The notes under the pieces were generated by a model. That model was not told where the DNA came from, did no database searches, and saw nothing but the letters and a program-made list of their open reading frames with translations. 64,000 bases of DNA from Phaffia rhodozyma (taxonomy: Eukaryota > Basidiomycota > Tremellomycetes > Cystofilobasidiales > Mrakiaceae): assembly GCA_014706385.1 (NCBI GenBank), contig JACGZH010000008.1:868001-932000 (forward strand), written 5' to 3'. Made by a program: the position numbers and the translations under genes. This document shows positions 1-11,093 of the stretch, piece after piece (the first letter of the stretch is position 1; every line of letters starts with the position of its first letter).

Positions 1-1808
1 GACAAAGCCATCATGACCATCATCCGCTTCGTATGCGGATCTTTCTCACATGTGGCAACGGCAGTAGCGATATCGGTCGCTTCCACCAGTTTCTGCCTCT
101 GAGGATCCGACAGAGACATGTGTTTGATCATCACTATGTTTTTTTTTTTTGCAAGCATAAACGACCAAAATGATTATTAGTCAAGATATAAATTCGACGG
201 AACACTGTGAACACGGTTCTTGACATACGTTGCCAAATCATGGTGTAACGAGGTATGCGCTGCACGGGCTCCATCAGTAATTCCCTCAAGCCGACATTCG
301 AGATTCCCTCCGTCTTGTATTTTGAAGCCTGACGGCGCGACATGCATTTCAAAACAAAAAAAGTAGATCAGACTTGAAAGCTTACCAAGTGAAAGCACAC
401 GTGAAAACGTATGAGTCGAACAGACAGCGAACGTACAGAAACGAAATCGGCAAACTGTTTTCGTTTGACGATCATGTCTGCAAACATAGTCTGCGCATCT
501 TCACATTTGTCATAATACGTCTTGTAACAGTCGAACGCGCGAAGATCCTTGAACTGATGAGACATGCGCGAGACCAAAGGGAACCACCGTCAAGAACGAC
601 ATTAAAAAACCCGAATTGTTAGGAAGCACAGTTTGAGAAGAGGAGAATATATGACGAACATGTTTTAAGGCTACATCCCCGATACCCCATTCGTCTTCAG
701 TGTCGACCTTATACTCCGTACTATGTTGCCCCTGCCCGATGACAGTCTCTAGATCTGCCAAGAAAGCCTCATTCACTTTGATAATAACATCAATGTTTCC
801 GAACAGCTGATTCGCGTTATATACCGGAATGATTGCCGTCGAGGGATCTTTAGAAAACAACCGAAGCGGGTCGGCGTAAGTCTGTTTGAGCGCGCGAAGT
901 CGGCGGACATATGTCTGTTCAGTCGACAGCAGTTCGGACAAGAGCGGAGGAAGCTTGGAAAGATTCGGAAGCGAAGGAGATGTCTAGGAAGCGTAGGGTG
1001 ATATATGAGAAGCATGATCAGGGAGTCAAAACCAATCCTTATCTACATAACACGATATGGATGTTGCTTGTATCTGGAGAGCACAACTTACCGACATGAT
1101 GTCCACGCTCCCACTCCTCTCCATTCTTCCTGGAACATTCAGATGTGACCTCTCTGTTTCTGATGAACTTCGATTATTCGTTGGCGGAGCCGACGATGAA
1201 GAAAGTGGGACGGAAGGAACAGCAGGATAGGGTATAGCATGTAGTTGATCTCCCAACGTCGACAAGAACAAGTTTGTCTCTATTGGCGACAGAGCGACCG
1301 AGGAAGAAGATGACCCGTATGAGCATGATCCCAGGACAAACAGTGCCTAACTGGAGACCAAAGAGCAGCAGTAATTGGAAAAGAAACACAAGGACGAACC
1401 ATCACTCTCTCTTCCATCCTCCAGAACGATATCACAGAAGAAAGCTCTTTTCAACAGCCTTCCCGAACCCCCACTACTTCCTCCAGAATGTCCGAGCATT
1501 GAACTCGTTTTGAGGCCTCCTGGGGTTCCTCCTTCTCCACCAGCTGACTGAGGTCTTCGCCCAGATGCCAAGGGTTTCACAGGCGATGACCCAGTCGGAT
1601 GAGTAGATACAGAGCCAGAAACACGGCCAGATCTGGAGTCCGAAGCATGTGTCTGTTCGGCAGGAAGGCCAGGAAGAGATTTATGATAGATCGGAGAGGC
1701 GGGCTGGGTAGTTGCCGCGGCAAAAGGCGAATGCTGACGGTGTTGTTGTGATTGATGAGGCTGACGAGGATGATCTACAGTGTCAGGATATGGAGATGAA
1801 GTATGCAT
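1..1808 (-). CDS. RhoGEF (DH domain) protein, 3' part cut by window edge
   Basis: A Dbl-family guanine nucleotide exchange factor, expected to load GTP onto a Rho/Cdc42-type GTPase at the cell cortex. The start is the ATG at 1808. The first about 130 residues are a Pro/Ser/Gln-rich, probably disordered leader. After an intron near 1345-1415 and a second Ser-rich exon, the DH domain begins near 960 with SELLSTEQTYVRRLRALKQ, the usual CR1 block. CR3 is seen near 240-290 as LRELLMEPVQRIPRYTMIWQ, the most diagnostic DH signature. Further DH sequence with helix residues (SDPQRQKLVEATDIA) runs to base 1, so any PH or later domain lies outside the window. At least five introns are needed. It lies just downstream of a WASP gene on the same strand. 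Family is confident; the particular GEF is not. Confidence 0.88.
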
Positions 1809-2117
1809 CTTGATTCAAGAAGAATACCGTCTGGGTCTTTCAGAACAAGAATAGCAGAAGGTCGTTTACTGGATGTTGTGGATGTGACTGAGAAAAGGTG
1901 AACGATGGAAAAACAATGGAAATTCCGGTTAGAAAACTCTCCAAATTCATTAGGCCGAAATTCTGATGCTTTCGACTGGGATCAGTACATGTTTCGTCAC
2001 ATTCTTAAACAGATCTTCATTCATAGCATCACAGAGGGTGTAGGAAAGGAAAGAGCAAACGAGACAAGATATATGGCAGCATGTTCAAAAAAGAAAAACA
2101 TATCAGCGTCGAAGCCA
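1809..2117. other. Intergenic: RhoGEF promoter and WASP 3' end
   Basis: About 310 bases between the RhoGEF start and the WASP stop codon, both genes on the minus strand. I see no conserved reading frame. It must hold the RhoGEF upstream region and the WASP terminator. Confidence 0.5.
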
Positions 2118-3945
2118 TTAATCCCACTCGTCGTCACTCTCTTCTTCTTCATCGCTATCACCCATGTTTCCCTTTCTCGTACTCAACGCCGCAGCCAACG
2201 CGCTTGCAAGATCACCACCTCCAGCAGAATTGTCCTCAGGGGCAGCGACCGAGATCGCTCCTGCGCCTACACCTGCTCCTGCTCCCACCGCCGCTGCTAT
2301 GGCCGGTGATGCCGAAGTAGGAGCGGGAGGAGGCGGTGCTCTGGCCGGCGGAAGCGGCGGTGCACCTCCTCCTCCTGCGTCTTCCCTTGCAGACCCTCCG
2401 CTCTTTGATTTGAGGTTTTGTATTCCTACTCCTTGGATGGAAGCCAACAGATTTGCTCTTGGCTCTGTGACTTCAGGGAGACCAAGACTGGTCGTGGGAA
2501 CCGGTGGCGCAGACCCAGACGATGGTGGCGGCGGAGGAGGCGGTGGAACGGGTCCTCGAGAGGGTAATGAAGGTGCCATCGGAGGTGGAGCAGACCTACT
2601 AGGCGGGGGCGGAGGTTGTTGTTGGTATGGTGCTGACACAGGAGCGGGAGGAGGAGGAGGAGGAGGAAGTGTGGACGTCGGTCGGGATGGCATCGGAGGT
2701 GTAGACGGGGTATGAGAAGCCGCTACCGTGGTCATCGTCCGAGAAGGAGGGGGTGGAGGGGCTTTTCTTTTGGAAGTGGGTGCCGGTGGGGGTGCTCGTT
2801 TTTTTGGTTCTGGCTTGAATGGCTATATTCACCAAACAATAATCCGATGTTAACGACGAATATGATCGACGACTTAGTTGAAACATGACATTCACTAACA
2901 GGTGGACCTCCACTCTTCTGAACGAAATCTCGAATGAAACCTTCATTCTCCATGATTTGTTTCTGACTGATTCCCTGACTGCCTAGCTGATCAAGCAATG
3001 CCTGCCAAGATGGATCAACACCTGACGAGGAAAATCCTGATTCGGAGGAATAACCCATATGTGCGACGTGCTTGAACGATCCTTCCGACTGTAGCGCGCG
3101 ACACGAAGAACAGTTTAAAAAATTTGGTATCAGAGTAGGGAGAAACTCGTGAGATATATAGAAAAGGACAACATACAGGACCAGAGATTAACGACTTGTC
3201 GATCTTGCCTCCTTTCTTCTTCTTGACGGATCCAGTAGATGACGCACCGCTCGGCGCCTTTGTCTTTTTCTTGTCTTTGTCTACACGGATTGGTCTGATG
3301 AGTACGTTCCGATGTGTAGAGATCAGATAAAAAAGGGAGTCTATCAAAACACGTACAATACTTTCCACGAGCGTGAACTTTTTTGTACATCTCACCCGCC
3401 TCACCCTCATCCGCAAACACGAACGCGACGTTTGTGTCCTGATATACAACAAGAACCTCGATCACGTCAGCTGAAAGGCTCGAGATGTAGACAAGATGTC
3501 GAAAGAAGAGAAAGAGGAGAGAGAAACAACAAGACACATACTTCGCTAGGAAAGGTATGAAAGAATCCTCGGTCTTGGTTGTATGACCACGTAGATGACG
3601 ACGGCAGTTCGTGTTCCCAGATCACGCCTCTCGTACCCTTGATGGGATTCCCGCCGAAACAAGAGACACGATGTCTTTAGTACATAATGCATTCTCCTAT
3701 GATTAACATGAAAGAATGAAGCAATTCGGCCCGCTCACCAAGAGATCAACGACCTTCCACCAGACACCTCCTCTTTGCTTGTCGAACACTAAACAGGCTC
3801 CCCCTTGGACGCCAGAATAGACCCAATCGTTCCCACTTTGATAGAATATTCTGACGACGGTAGCAGTCAGGATCTTGTTTCCCGACGGGATTGCTTTCTT
3901 GATCAACGCCTTATCCTCGGCTAGGAGTGAAGATGTGGATGGCAT
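2118..3945 (-). CDS. WSP1: WASP homologue with WH1, CRIB, poly-Pro and WH2-acidic tail
   Basis: An activator of the Arp2/3 complex that drives branched actin assembly at endocytic patches. The start at 3945 opens the WH1/EVH1 domain (TATVVRIFYQSGNDWVYSGV), continued in later exons by GTRGVIWEHELPSSS and VVYQDTNVAFVFADE. A basic stretch leads into a CRIB motif split by an intron (IDKSLISGP, then SFKHVAHMG), which binds activated Cdc42/Rac. An autoinhibitory-like segment follows (DPSWQALLDQLGSQGISQ). A long poly-proline exon (2240-2735) binds SH3 proteins and profilin. The C terminus has a WH2 motif (RANLLASIQGVGIQNLKSK) and an acidic end DEEEESDDEWD with the terminal Trp that contacts Arp2/3. 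Budding-yeast Las17 lacks the CRIB, so this is the WASP/Wsp1 form. Stop at 2118. Confidence 0.93.
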
Positions 3946-4486
3946 TCTTGAGCTCTGTCGTTTGGTTCACCGAGTGATGGCTTGAATGAGAGACACACTC
4001 GCAGCTCATTGTCTCACCGATCACAGATGGAAGACACGAGGCGATGACGGGACGAGAGTTCGCTCGCCTTACCTAAGCAAATTCCTTAGCGGCCGTTCTC
4101 CCACTCCTTTCTCTACTCATACCTGCCCCGGCTCTCTCTTTCTTCAGGTGGATCTGCGCCTTGGATCTCTTGAAGAAGAGGCCATGTGCATCGTTTGTGT
4201 CCTCTCCATTGTTTGTTTTCGATTGTTCTCACGGCTTTGCGAGCTTCGCCGAATTATTCGTGAAGAGAGATCTGAAAGAAACGAGACGAAACGAAAAGAT
4301 GGATATAACCTTCTGATATTGATATCATATGTAAGAAAAAAAGCCAAAGAAACAAAACAAAATCACATGAACAACAACAGGCAAGGATGGAAAGATAAAT
4401 ATAAGAAGGGAACATCCTGAAAGAGGTGAAGACATCAAGATAAAGGAGAAAGAAGGTTCTCTTTTGTGAAATGTTCTTGGGTTCCT
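3946..4486. other. Intergenic: WASP promoter and GGA 3' region
   Basis: About 540 bases between two minus-strand genes. The left part is the upstream region of the WASP gene with pyrimidine-rich stretches. The right part (about 4260-4450) is A-rich on the plus strand and is probably the GGA 3' untranslated region. Short ORFs here have no recognisable content. Confidence 0.5.
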
Positions 4487-7332
4487 TCAAAGCAAAAGAT
4501 CCTCGAACGGATCCTTCTTTGTCACACCCTGAGTCCCAGCGTTCGATCCTGTCCCAGGAGAAGCCCCGGGAGAGACTCCAACCCCATACTGTCCGTTAGC
4601 CAGTCCATTCGAACTCCAGAAACCACTCGATCCACCGGGCCCAATGTTCAAACTGATTCCTCCACCTCCTCCTCCTCCGTTACCCGACGAGAATTGACTG
4701 CTGCCTCCTGCCGGGGCTGACGACATGCCCCAACCCATCTGTGATGTCCCTTGAGCTTGAGACTGAGATTGAGCTGTCTGTTGGTATGATTGCTGTGGTG
4801 GCGGCGGCGGCTGCTGCTGCTGCTGCTGCTGTTGGTAAGGATTTCGATAAGGTTGGGCATATAGCGAACTCAGGTCTGCCCCTGCCAAAAATTTTGAGTT
4901 GACAGGGCCCGAAGTCGAGCCCCCAAGGTTCAAACTGGGCGCTGCCGGAGCGGAAAACAAGTCGAGAGGAAGTCCAGAGAACGAGGGTGGGGGTGAAGGT
5001 GCTGCAGTTGATGTGGCTACAGATGCTGGTGATGTCGATGCTAATGCTGCGGATGAAGAGACAAACGACTCGGAAGGGGGATCATCGGCAAATGCGTCAA
5101 ACGAGATTAGAGAGGGTTCCGGAGCGGGTGGCGCAGTGAATGTTCTGTGTTTCAAGTTAAGCATCAAAAGGGATCTTCTGTCACTATCCGTCGAGAGAAC
5201 AATAATGGAGGAATAGGGAAGCTGATAAACGAACGAGACCGCAATATTTCTTCCTTTGGACCAATCGCCCTTCCTGCACGCCTCGTATCTTTCGATAACC
5301 CCGTTGATGAGATCGTTGATTAAAAGTAGCCGATCTGTTCATCATTCGGACATGAAAACGAGTGGGGGTTTGCCGGGGTTAGTCCGAAATGGCGTCTTGA
5401 ATCCATCAAAGATGATCAAGGAAAGAGAGAGAAAAAAAGTAGATGGAGTATTCAGTCGACTCACCCATCGAATCCGGCTCATCCTCGCTCACTTCGCCAA
5501 TCCACTTTTGAATCTTTGGCCTAGCCTGCATACACACGAGCGCGACCTGCTGATAAGCGTCACCTTCGAGTCCGATTCGCTCGTTCTCATTGGCGCTGTT
5601 GAGCATATCGTTCAACAGGATCGCCTTTGCCTGGACTTTGTCAAGCTCCTTGGCAGTCTGCGATCGGTAGTCTGGTGCTTTCTCCGGCTCCTAATCATTT
5701 GTTTGTTTTCGTTTATAAACCGATCAAGCCAAGACATCAGGATGAGGGTTCAGAAGGGCATGTTTCTTTGGGACAAGTGATTCAGATCAAGGAAAACGGT
5801 CACGTACGAAGCCTGAGAGATCCTTCATCAGTTCTTGCGCTGCCAACAAATCTTTCGGTTTCCCTCGACGAATAAGCTCTTGTAATTTCTGCTCGACATC
5901 AAAAAGTGTTCCGAAAAGATCACATGAGTACGAATCACCTATCAACTCAAGTAAAGCAAGCATGCTCTCACAGCCGATTTCATTTGACGATCCTCCTCTT
6001 CGAGCTCTTGAGGTGATTTAAGATTCTGTTGGTACAAGTTTGATCCAACAGATCCCAAAGAGAGTCTTCGTTAGCTAAATCATGAAAACACAATCTCTTG
6101 GGTGAACCCGACAAACCTCTGTTTCTTGAGACGTGATGCTGGTAGAGTTTGCTCGAGAGTCTTTGAACCGATAACCTGGTGTCACCGACAGATATGATAG
6201 TTCATCAAGATCAGCTGATTAGTCGCGAAGAAGATAACACAAATATCCGTGTTGGCAGAATCTTACCCTTATAGCTTAGCAAGCGATGCATATCTCGGAT
6301 GTGGACTAGGTCCTCCTTCCACTTGGCGGTCACACAAATGGTATTCTTCCATTCATGAATCAACTAAGCCACGTAGAACAATCGACTCAGTGTTCTTCAG
6401 CAAAGCTCAACGATCTCTATCAAGATGATCCTGATAAGGAAGAATGGAAGGAGATATATAAGAATTTGAAGAACATACCTCCAACGTCTTTTGCATGGTA
6501 TACGGCGGATACACTGGCGGTCGTTCCGGAAACTTTCGAACAAGCTCGTTGAGGAATTCTTTAGTACCTACTTGAAGTTGAAACGGGTATCCGCAGTTCT
6601 TGACCAAAGTGTCGAGTAACTGTGATGAATAAAGTGAAAACCATGTGCCGAGAGAAAGAGATAAGCAAAGTAACCAAGACGGAACGAATTGGATACAGGA
6701 ATTGGATCCAATGTCGTGTGCGATGGCGGTTGAAGCAAACGACCGACAGAGCGGTCCGATCAGACTTACGTGTAGAGCCAGGACAGAGACGTGAGGGTTC
6801 CGATGATTCACCATCCGAACCACTTCCACCGCCGCCTCTCTCGGTCTGTTTGTCAAGGAAGACCCAAACAAAAGAAGAAAAACAGATGACAGGGACGTAA
6901 GGTCATCAGTTCGAATGGCGATCGATGTCCATACGAGTAAAGGCTTGTCTGTATACGCTAGAAAATCCCGGACCAAAAATAGACGAAGGTTGTGGATGGT
7001 TCGACGAATGAACTTACGTGTTGGCCTTCTTCTCATCAATGTAATCGGCCAGCTCCAAGTTGAGAGTATAGGCTGGCTCTTGAAGCGATGGTTCACATGC
7101 ACGCTCTGGGTACCATATGTAAGTGTTAGATAGAAAGTATGGACAAATTCGGGCCAAATAACGAAAGTAATATTGAGCAAGACCGACGTGAAAGATGAGA
7201 TGGAGAAGTTGCACTGGGAAGGCGAGTACGGGAAAGGAGACTGGGCATGAAGGAAACGTGGGCACACATACCTACAAGAGACTGTACAGGAGATACGGAT
7301 CCCCAAGTCGATGGGCCTCGAGGGGCATACAT
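4487..7332 (-). CDS. GGA: GGA-type VHS-GAT clathrin adaptor lacking a visible ear domain
   Basis: A monomeric adaptor that binds Arf-GTP and ubiquitinated cargo at the trans-Golgi network and sends it to endosomes. The start chosen is ATG 7332 (MYAPRGPSTWGSV); an in-frame ATG at 7419 would add 29 residues not typical of the family. The VHS domain is spread over several exons: ACEPSLQEPAYTLNLELADY, PREAAVEVVRMVNHRNPHVS, LLDTLVKNCGYPFQLQVGTK, KEFLNELVRKFPERPP, then KEDLVHIRDMHRLLSYKGY. These match yeast Gga1/2 better than Tom1 or Lsb5. A GAT-domain exon holds MNDMLNSANENERIGLEGDA. The last exon (about 4487-5167) is Ser/Ala/Gln-rich with a CAG-encoded Gln run and ends KKDPFEDLLL. No GAE beta-sandwich is evident. 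Many introns; internal joins are approximate. Confidence 0.85.
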
Positions 7333-7703
7333 GGCAAAGAAGATGAGTTGAGAGAGTGAGCGAAGTGGATGGTTGATAGGTTGATGGAGCCAACGAGAGA
7401 ACTTGTTGAGGATGAACATATCGCGAGCAGGCTTATGTCAGCATGATAAACAGTCATTTCTGCCGCCAGTGTTCGTCCTCCCTTCGGTCTGCTCATCTCG
7501 TTTGGAATGTAGACGTTGATGAGAATGGCATCGAACTGGAGGAAGGCTGAATATATATACATGTGTATGGAGGAGAGTGTGTTATATGATTACAAGAATG
7601 ATATCTAAAGATAGTACAAGTGAAGGCAGCGGCAACGAAGTTGACCACGTCGTTTCGAGGAGAAGATGGAACAAAGAAACGGCAACGAAGAATGGAGTTC
7701 CCA

Positions 7704-8671
7704 TCAATCATCCCTCCAAGAGACCTCGCCACGGCCCCATCGTTCGGACCAGATGGCGCGTTTGTGGTAAACCTTTCTGGCGCCTTTGAATTCTCTGGTA
7801 AAGTCCTCCAATGCTCTGGCCTGAAGATTGAGTGGATGCGAAAACGAGTCAGCATGTATCTTATACGTCAAACACGAAGACGGATGGACAGAATGACGTA
7901 GACTTACTCCTCTATCATTGGAGCCAGCGGTTCCCGAGACGTCGAGAGATGGAGTGTCTGCTCTAGAGCCTTCGATGAACGCATTGGCGAGTGCTTCCGA
8001 AGTGTCGTCTTGATCTACTAGCGCGTGTCGGAGGCGAAGATTGAGAAAGGAAGCCGAGAAGCGCTGGACAGATAGAATTTTATGTGTGTTTACGTCGTTG
8101 ATGTTTCAGAAGACAGCTATCTCGTCAGCCTTCTCTGTACGAAATTAAACATGCTTTCAAGGGAGCAAAAGGGACGAACTTGGTATAACGACGCCTGCTC
8201 TTTTTCAATCTCCTTCCAACGAGCCTTTAGTTGCTCGGCTTCCGTGAAGGCTGCTAGTGTTTCCGATCGGAGTTGGACTAAGCCGGGCTGTAAACTCTGA
8301 TTTTTCTCTAGAGTACAGACCACAAAACAGCCGAAAGATGAGCATCGGTTCCGACAGGGTCCGATCAGATGAACGAGCTGAAGCAAGGGAACCTACCGGC
8401 TAACGTCTCGTTGTCCTTTGCGACCTTGGATATGCTCTCGATCTTGTCTGCTACCTGAGGGAGTGTGTTGACGAAGGCTTCTCTGTAGGCTTCATCTGTA
8501 AGAAGCTCGTGCAGATCGTCGTTCCTGTTATAAGGTTGACCGATGAGAGAGGATGATGAGCGTGAAGCGTTGATGCCGTACACAATCCGGGCGATAACGA
8601 ACTTACGAGAGAGCTTTTGTCTGTGGAAACGCCTGATACAGAGAAGATACAAACGTTGTTGTCGTTGTCAT
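7704..8671 (-). CDS. VPS37: ESCRT-I subunit VPS37 (Mod_r domain)
   Basis: A component of ESCRT-I, which with Vps23, Vps28 and Mvb12 sorts ubiquitinated membrane proteins into multivesicular bodies. The start at 8671 gives MTTTTTFVSSLYQAFPQTKA, followed by a GTAAGT intron. The remaining exons form one helical Mod_r domain: HELLTDEAYREAFVNTLPQV, ADKIESISKVAKDNETLAE, LRSETLAAFTEAEQLKARWK, then RFSASFLNLRLRHALVDQDD. The C-terminal helix ends FKGARKVYHKRAIWSERWGR, then SWRDD and a TGA at 7704-7706. The length of about 210 residues suits fungal Vps37. Its own stop codon and the 5' exon of the following GGA gene show these are two separate tandem genes, about 370 bases apart. Confidence 0.88.
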
Positions 8672-9185
8672 CGTTGAGATAGGTGTATGCGTATGTCTGA
8701 TGGGTCTGTCAAGCCGGTTCGTTCTCGATGATGGTGATGGTGATGATGATGCGATGTGTTGGCTGTCGTACAGAACTCATTACAAACACGGACTAGGCGG
8801 GCATTAGGAAGGCATCCGGAAAACACTACGAAAAGCGGATTTACAGAAAACTACAAAAGACGACTAGAGGAAACTACAGCCATGACTAGGAAAAGACAGC
8901 AAAACGGGCATTACAAAAAAGACTACGATATTCTCACAAACTCAATACAAAAAATTCGATTTTTTTCTATTCGCCAGGAATTTTCCATTTTCTCTCCTTT
9001 TTTCCCCGCCAACCTTCTTTCTCTCTTCATTCCATCTTAAGTACTGTCGGTCAACCCGTTCGATCGTCTTCTATCGGCCAGAGAATCAAGCTCAAAGCTA
9101 CTGATCGATAGTCCTAGGATAGCTTCAGCTCTGTTCTCTCTCGCTTCCCTTTTCTTTTCTTCTCTTTCCATACCTGTCATACACA
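8672..9185. promoter_or_regulatory. Divergent promoter region with degenerate ACTAC/GGCATTA repeats
   Basis: About 510 bases between VPS37 (leftward) and the mitochondrial-type gene (rightward). Bases 8770-8950 carry imperfectly repeated words: ACTACG/ACTACA followed by AAAA, GACTAG, and GGGCATTA twice. Bases 8950-9180 are strongly T/C-rich, a common feature just ahead of fungal start codons. No known binding site is assigned. Confidence 0.5.
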
Positions 9186-10747
9186 ATGTTCGCCTCGACC
9201 CGGGCTACCCAGCATCTGCACCTCCGTCCGGCGGCAGCCCGGTTCTTCTCGTCAACCTTGGCAACTCCTCAGTCATCGGGTCCCAAGTCGTCCCAGCAAG
9301 CCAGTAAGCAATCTTTTCTTTCAAAGTAGAAGCTGGAGCGAATCATGGATGATTCCATGCTTCACCTTGCTCATCGTTCTGTCTAACGGATGTCTTTACT
9401 CTGTCTTACTTTTTTTTTCCCCTCGTTCCCTGATTTGCCGGGTTTCTCTCCTTCTCTCTCTCCATTTCATCTTCTTCGAAACCGTCTCACGTCACGAGCT
9501 AGATCCCGAGAATGCTGCCAGCATGGAATTCGTCCCTCAGGGAACGCCACCAGTATCTAGAGCGAGCAGAGGAAGCAGAGGCCGTGGAGACGGAGGAGGA
9601 TCCGTCAAACTCCGTAAGTGATACATCATAGGCCTACCAACGTTCAGACACTTGAACTGTCATTGACCATCAGCGTCCACTCCTTTGTCCTAAACTTGTT
9701 TCTCCCTTAGTTCGTGTGTACTGGAACAAACACCGATCGCCAGATCGAATTCGTTCAAGCCAAGCTGCTCACGGTCAATTTGACGACGCCCCTGCTCAGT
9801 TTAAAAACAAGCCGTCTGGCAACCGAGCAAATCGACCTAGTGAATCTCGACGATCTGATGATTCGGTCACCATCCAACTCGACAGTCCTACCCGCCGCCG
9901 AATGGAAGAACGAACGCCACAAGGCCAGATCATCAAGCATTACCAAGATAAAGCTCAGGGAAAATTCGCTAGGTTCGGCCCTGGAAGAGGTGGCGCTCCC
10001 AACTCGAGTGGTGAACGAAGACCCTATGTCCCCCGGGAGAACGGTCCGAGCTCTCGATATGGTGGCGCTGGTGGTGCTAGAGATAGAAAGCCGTCCAACA
10101 AGTCGGCAGCTCCAAGGAAACAACAGTACACTGGTGATCCTTACCGAACCATCAGAGAGCTTCCAACGATGGCACCTTCAACATTACCCGGTCTCCACTT
10201 GCTTTACCAATCGGATAATATCCTTGCCGGCGAGGAAGACGCACCGACGACTGCTCCTCCGAAAATCACAAAGGGCCCTAAAGCCAATGTGTTCCCTCCT
10301 CAAACAGCTTTCCAGCAGAAGATCCACAACGTCGTCAACGACCAAGCTCCTTACGCCGGCATCAAGATGCTCCGAAAGAAGAACCCTTTGCCATTCCTTC
10401 CCGACACGCTGTCTGGAAATCAGCCAAGGTTGATCAAACAACGCGCCAAAGAGTACGACATGATGGTCTCTCCCGAGTTTGCCGACGTCGAGGGGATCAA
10501 TGAAAAGATTGATAACGAACGGGTTGGTGGTGATTATTCGCGATACTACGATCGAGAAAGGCTCGATCAAGATGTCAAGACTCTCAACAATGGTGACAAG
10601 TCCGCGAAGGAGAACGGAAAGATTCTGGCCGAGTACGGAGTGAGCTGGAATGGAGATCTCGGAATGAGAGAGAGAGAGATGATCAAGAGCTTGGTCGATG
10701 AATTCATGGGCATGAAATTGACAAAGCCCAAGGAGACAGCCAAGTAG
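9186..10747 (+). CDS. Unrecognised protein with mitochondrial targeting sequence
   Basis: Three exons: 9186-9303, 9503-9613 and 9711-10747, each join keeping the frame with GT..AG introns. The N terminus is Arg/Ala/Ser-rich without acidic residues and ends in RFFSSTLATP, a classic cleavable matrix-targeting presequence. The middle is Arg/Gly/Ser-rich and looks disordered (RASRGSRGRGDGG, GPGRGGAPNSSGERR). The C-terminal half is more ordered: YRTIRELPTMAPSTLPGLHL, KIHNVVNDQAPYAGIKMLRK, DYSRYYDRERLDQDVKTLNN, and it ends in a charged helix REREMIKSLVDEFMGMKL. I do not recognise a catalytic family. A basic, low-complexity organellar protein of about 420 residues could be a fungal-specific mitoribosome or mitochondrial RNA-binding protein, but this is a guess from composition only. 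Confidence 0.8.
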
Positions 10748-11093
10748 TGGCTGTTTGATTTGGAGCAATTTAAATACAATGACTATTGTTCTGCTATGTT
10801 TTGTTTCCTCTTGCCTTAATTGAGGACTGTCTCGTATGTGTGTGAGAGGAGCAGACTTCTCGAATGACCAAAGGATGGGGTTGGGTCGTTCGTATCGAAG
10901 ATGATTGTACCAAAAAAAAATAAAAAAATCTAGGATTGAATGAAGAAAGGAAAATGAAATACCGTTCCCCTAACACAGACACTTTCAAGGTCAACGACCA
11001 TCCACCATCAATCACTTCGCATGCCATTATCTCTTCTCATTTAGCACACATACACACAGACGCACACATACATAGCAAACATAGCAGGCTCCT
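10748..11093. other. Intergenic with A-rich and CA-rich tracts
   Basis: About 350 bases between two plus-strand genes. It holds the 3' untranslated region of the upstream gene, an A-rich stretch near 10910-10930, and an imperfect CA/ACACAT tract at 11045-11085 directly ahead of the next start codon. No gene is seen. Confidence 0.5.

Noticed and set aside
2164..2715. Plus-strand frame of 183 codons, Gly/Ala/Asp-rich
   Set aside because: It is the antisense of the poly-proline exon of the WASP gene; CCN codons read as GGN on the other strand. No family signal.
4810..4832. CAG/CTG repeat
   Set aside because: It encodes a Gln run in the disordered GGA tail; common in fungal proteins and not evidence of a special element.
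6407..7393. Minus-strand frame of 328 codons
   Set aside because: It runs through introns of the GGA gene. Only its pieces matching the VHS domain are coding; the rest is intron read-through.
9714..10433. Plus-strand frame of 239 codons overlapping the mitochondrial-type gene
   Set aside because: Different frame of the same exon; the 343-codon frame joins in phase to the presequence exons, while this one has no start context or splice partner.
10184..10768. Minus-strand frame of 194 codons
   Set aside because: Antisense of the third exon of the same gene; no domain and no splice structure of its own.
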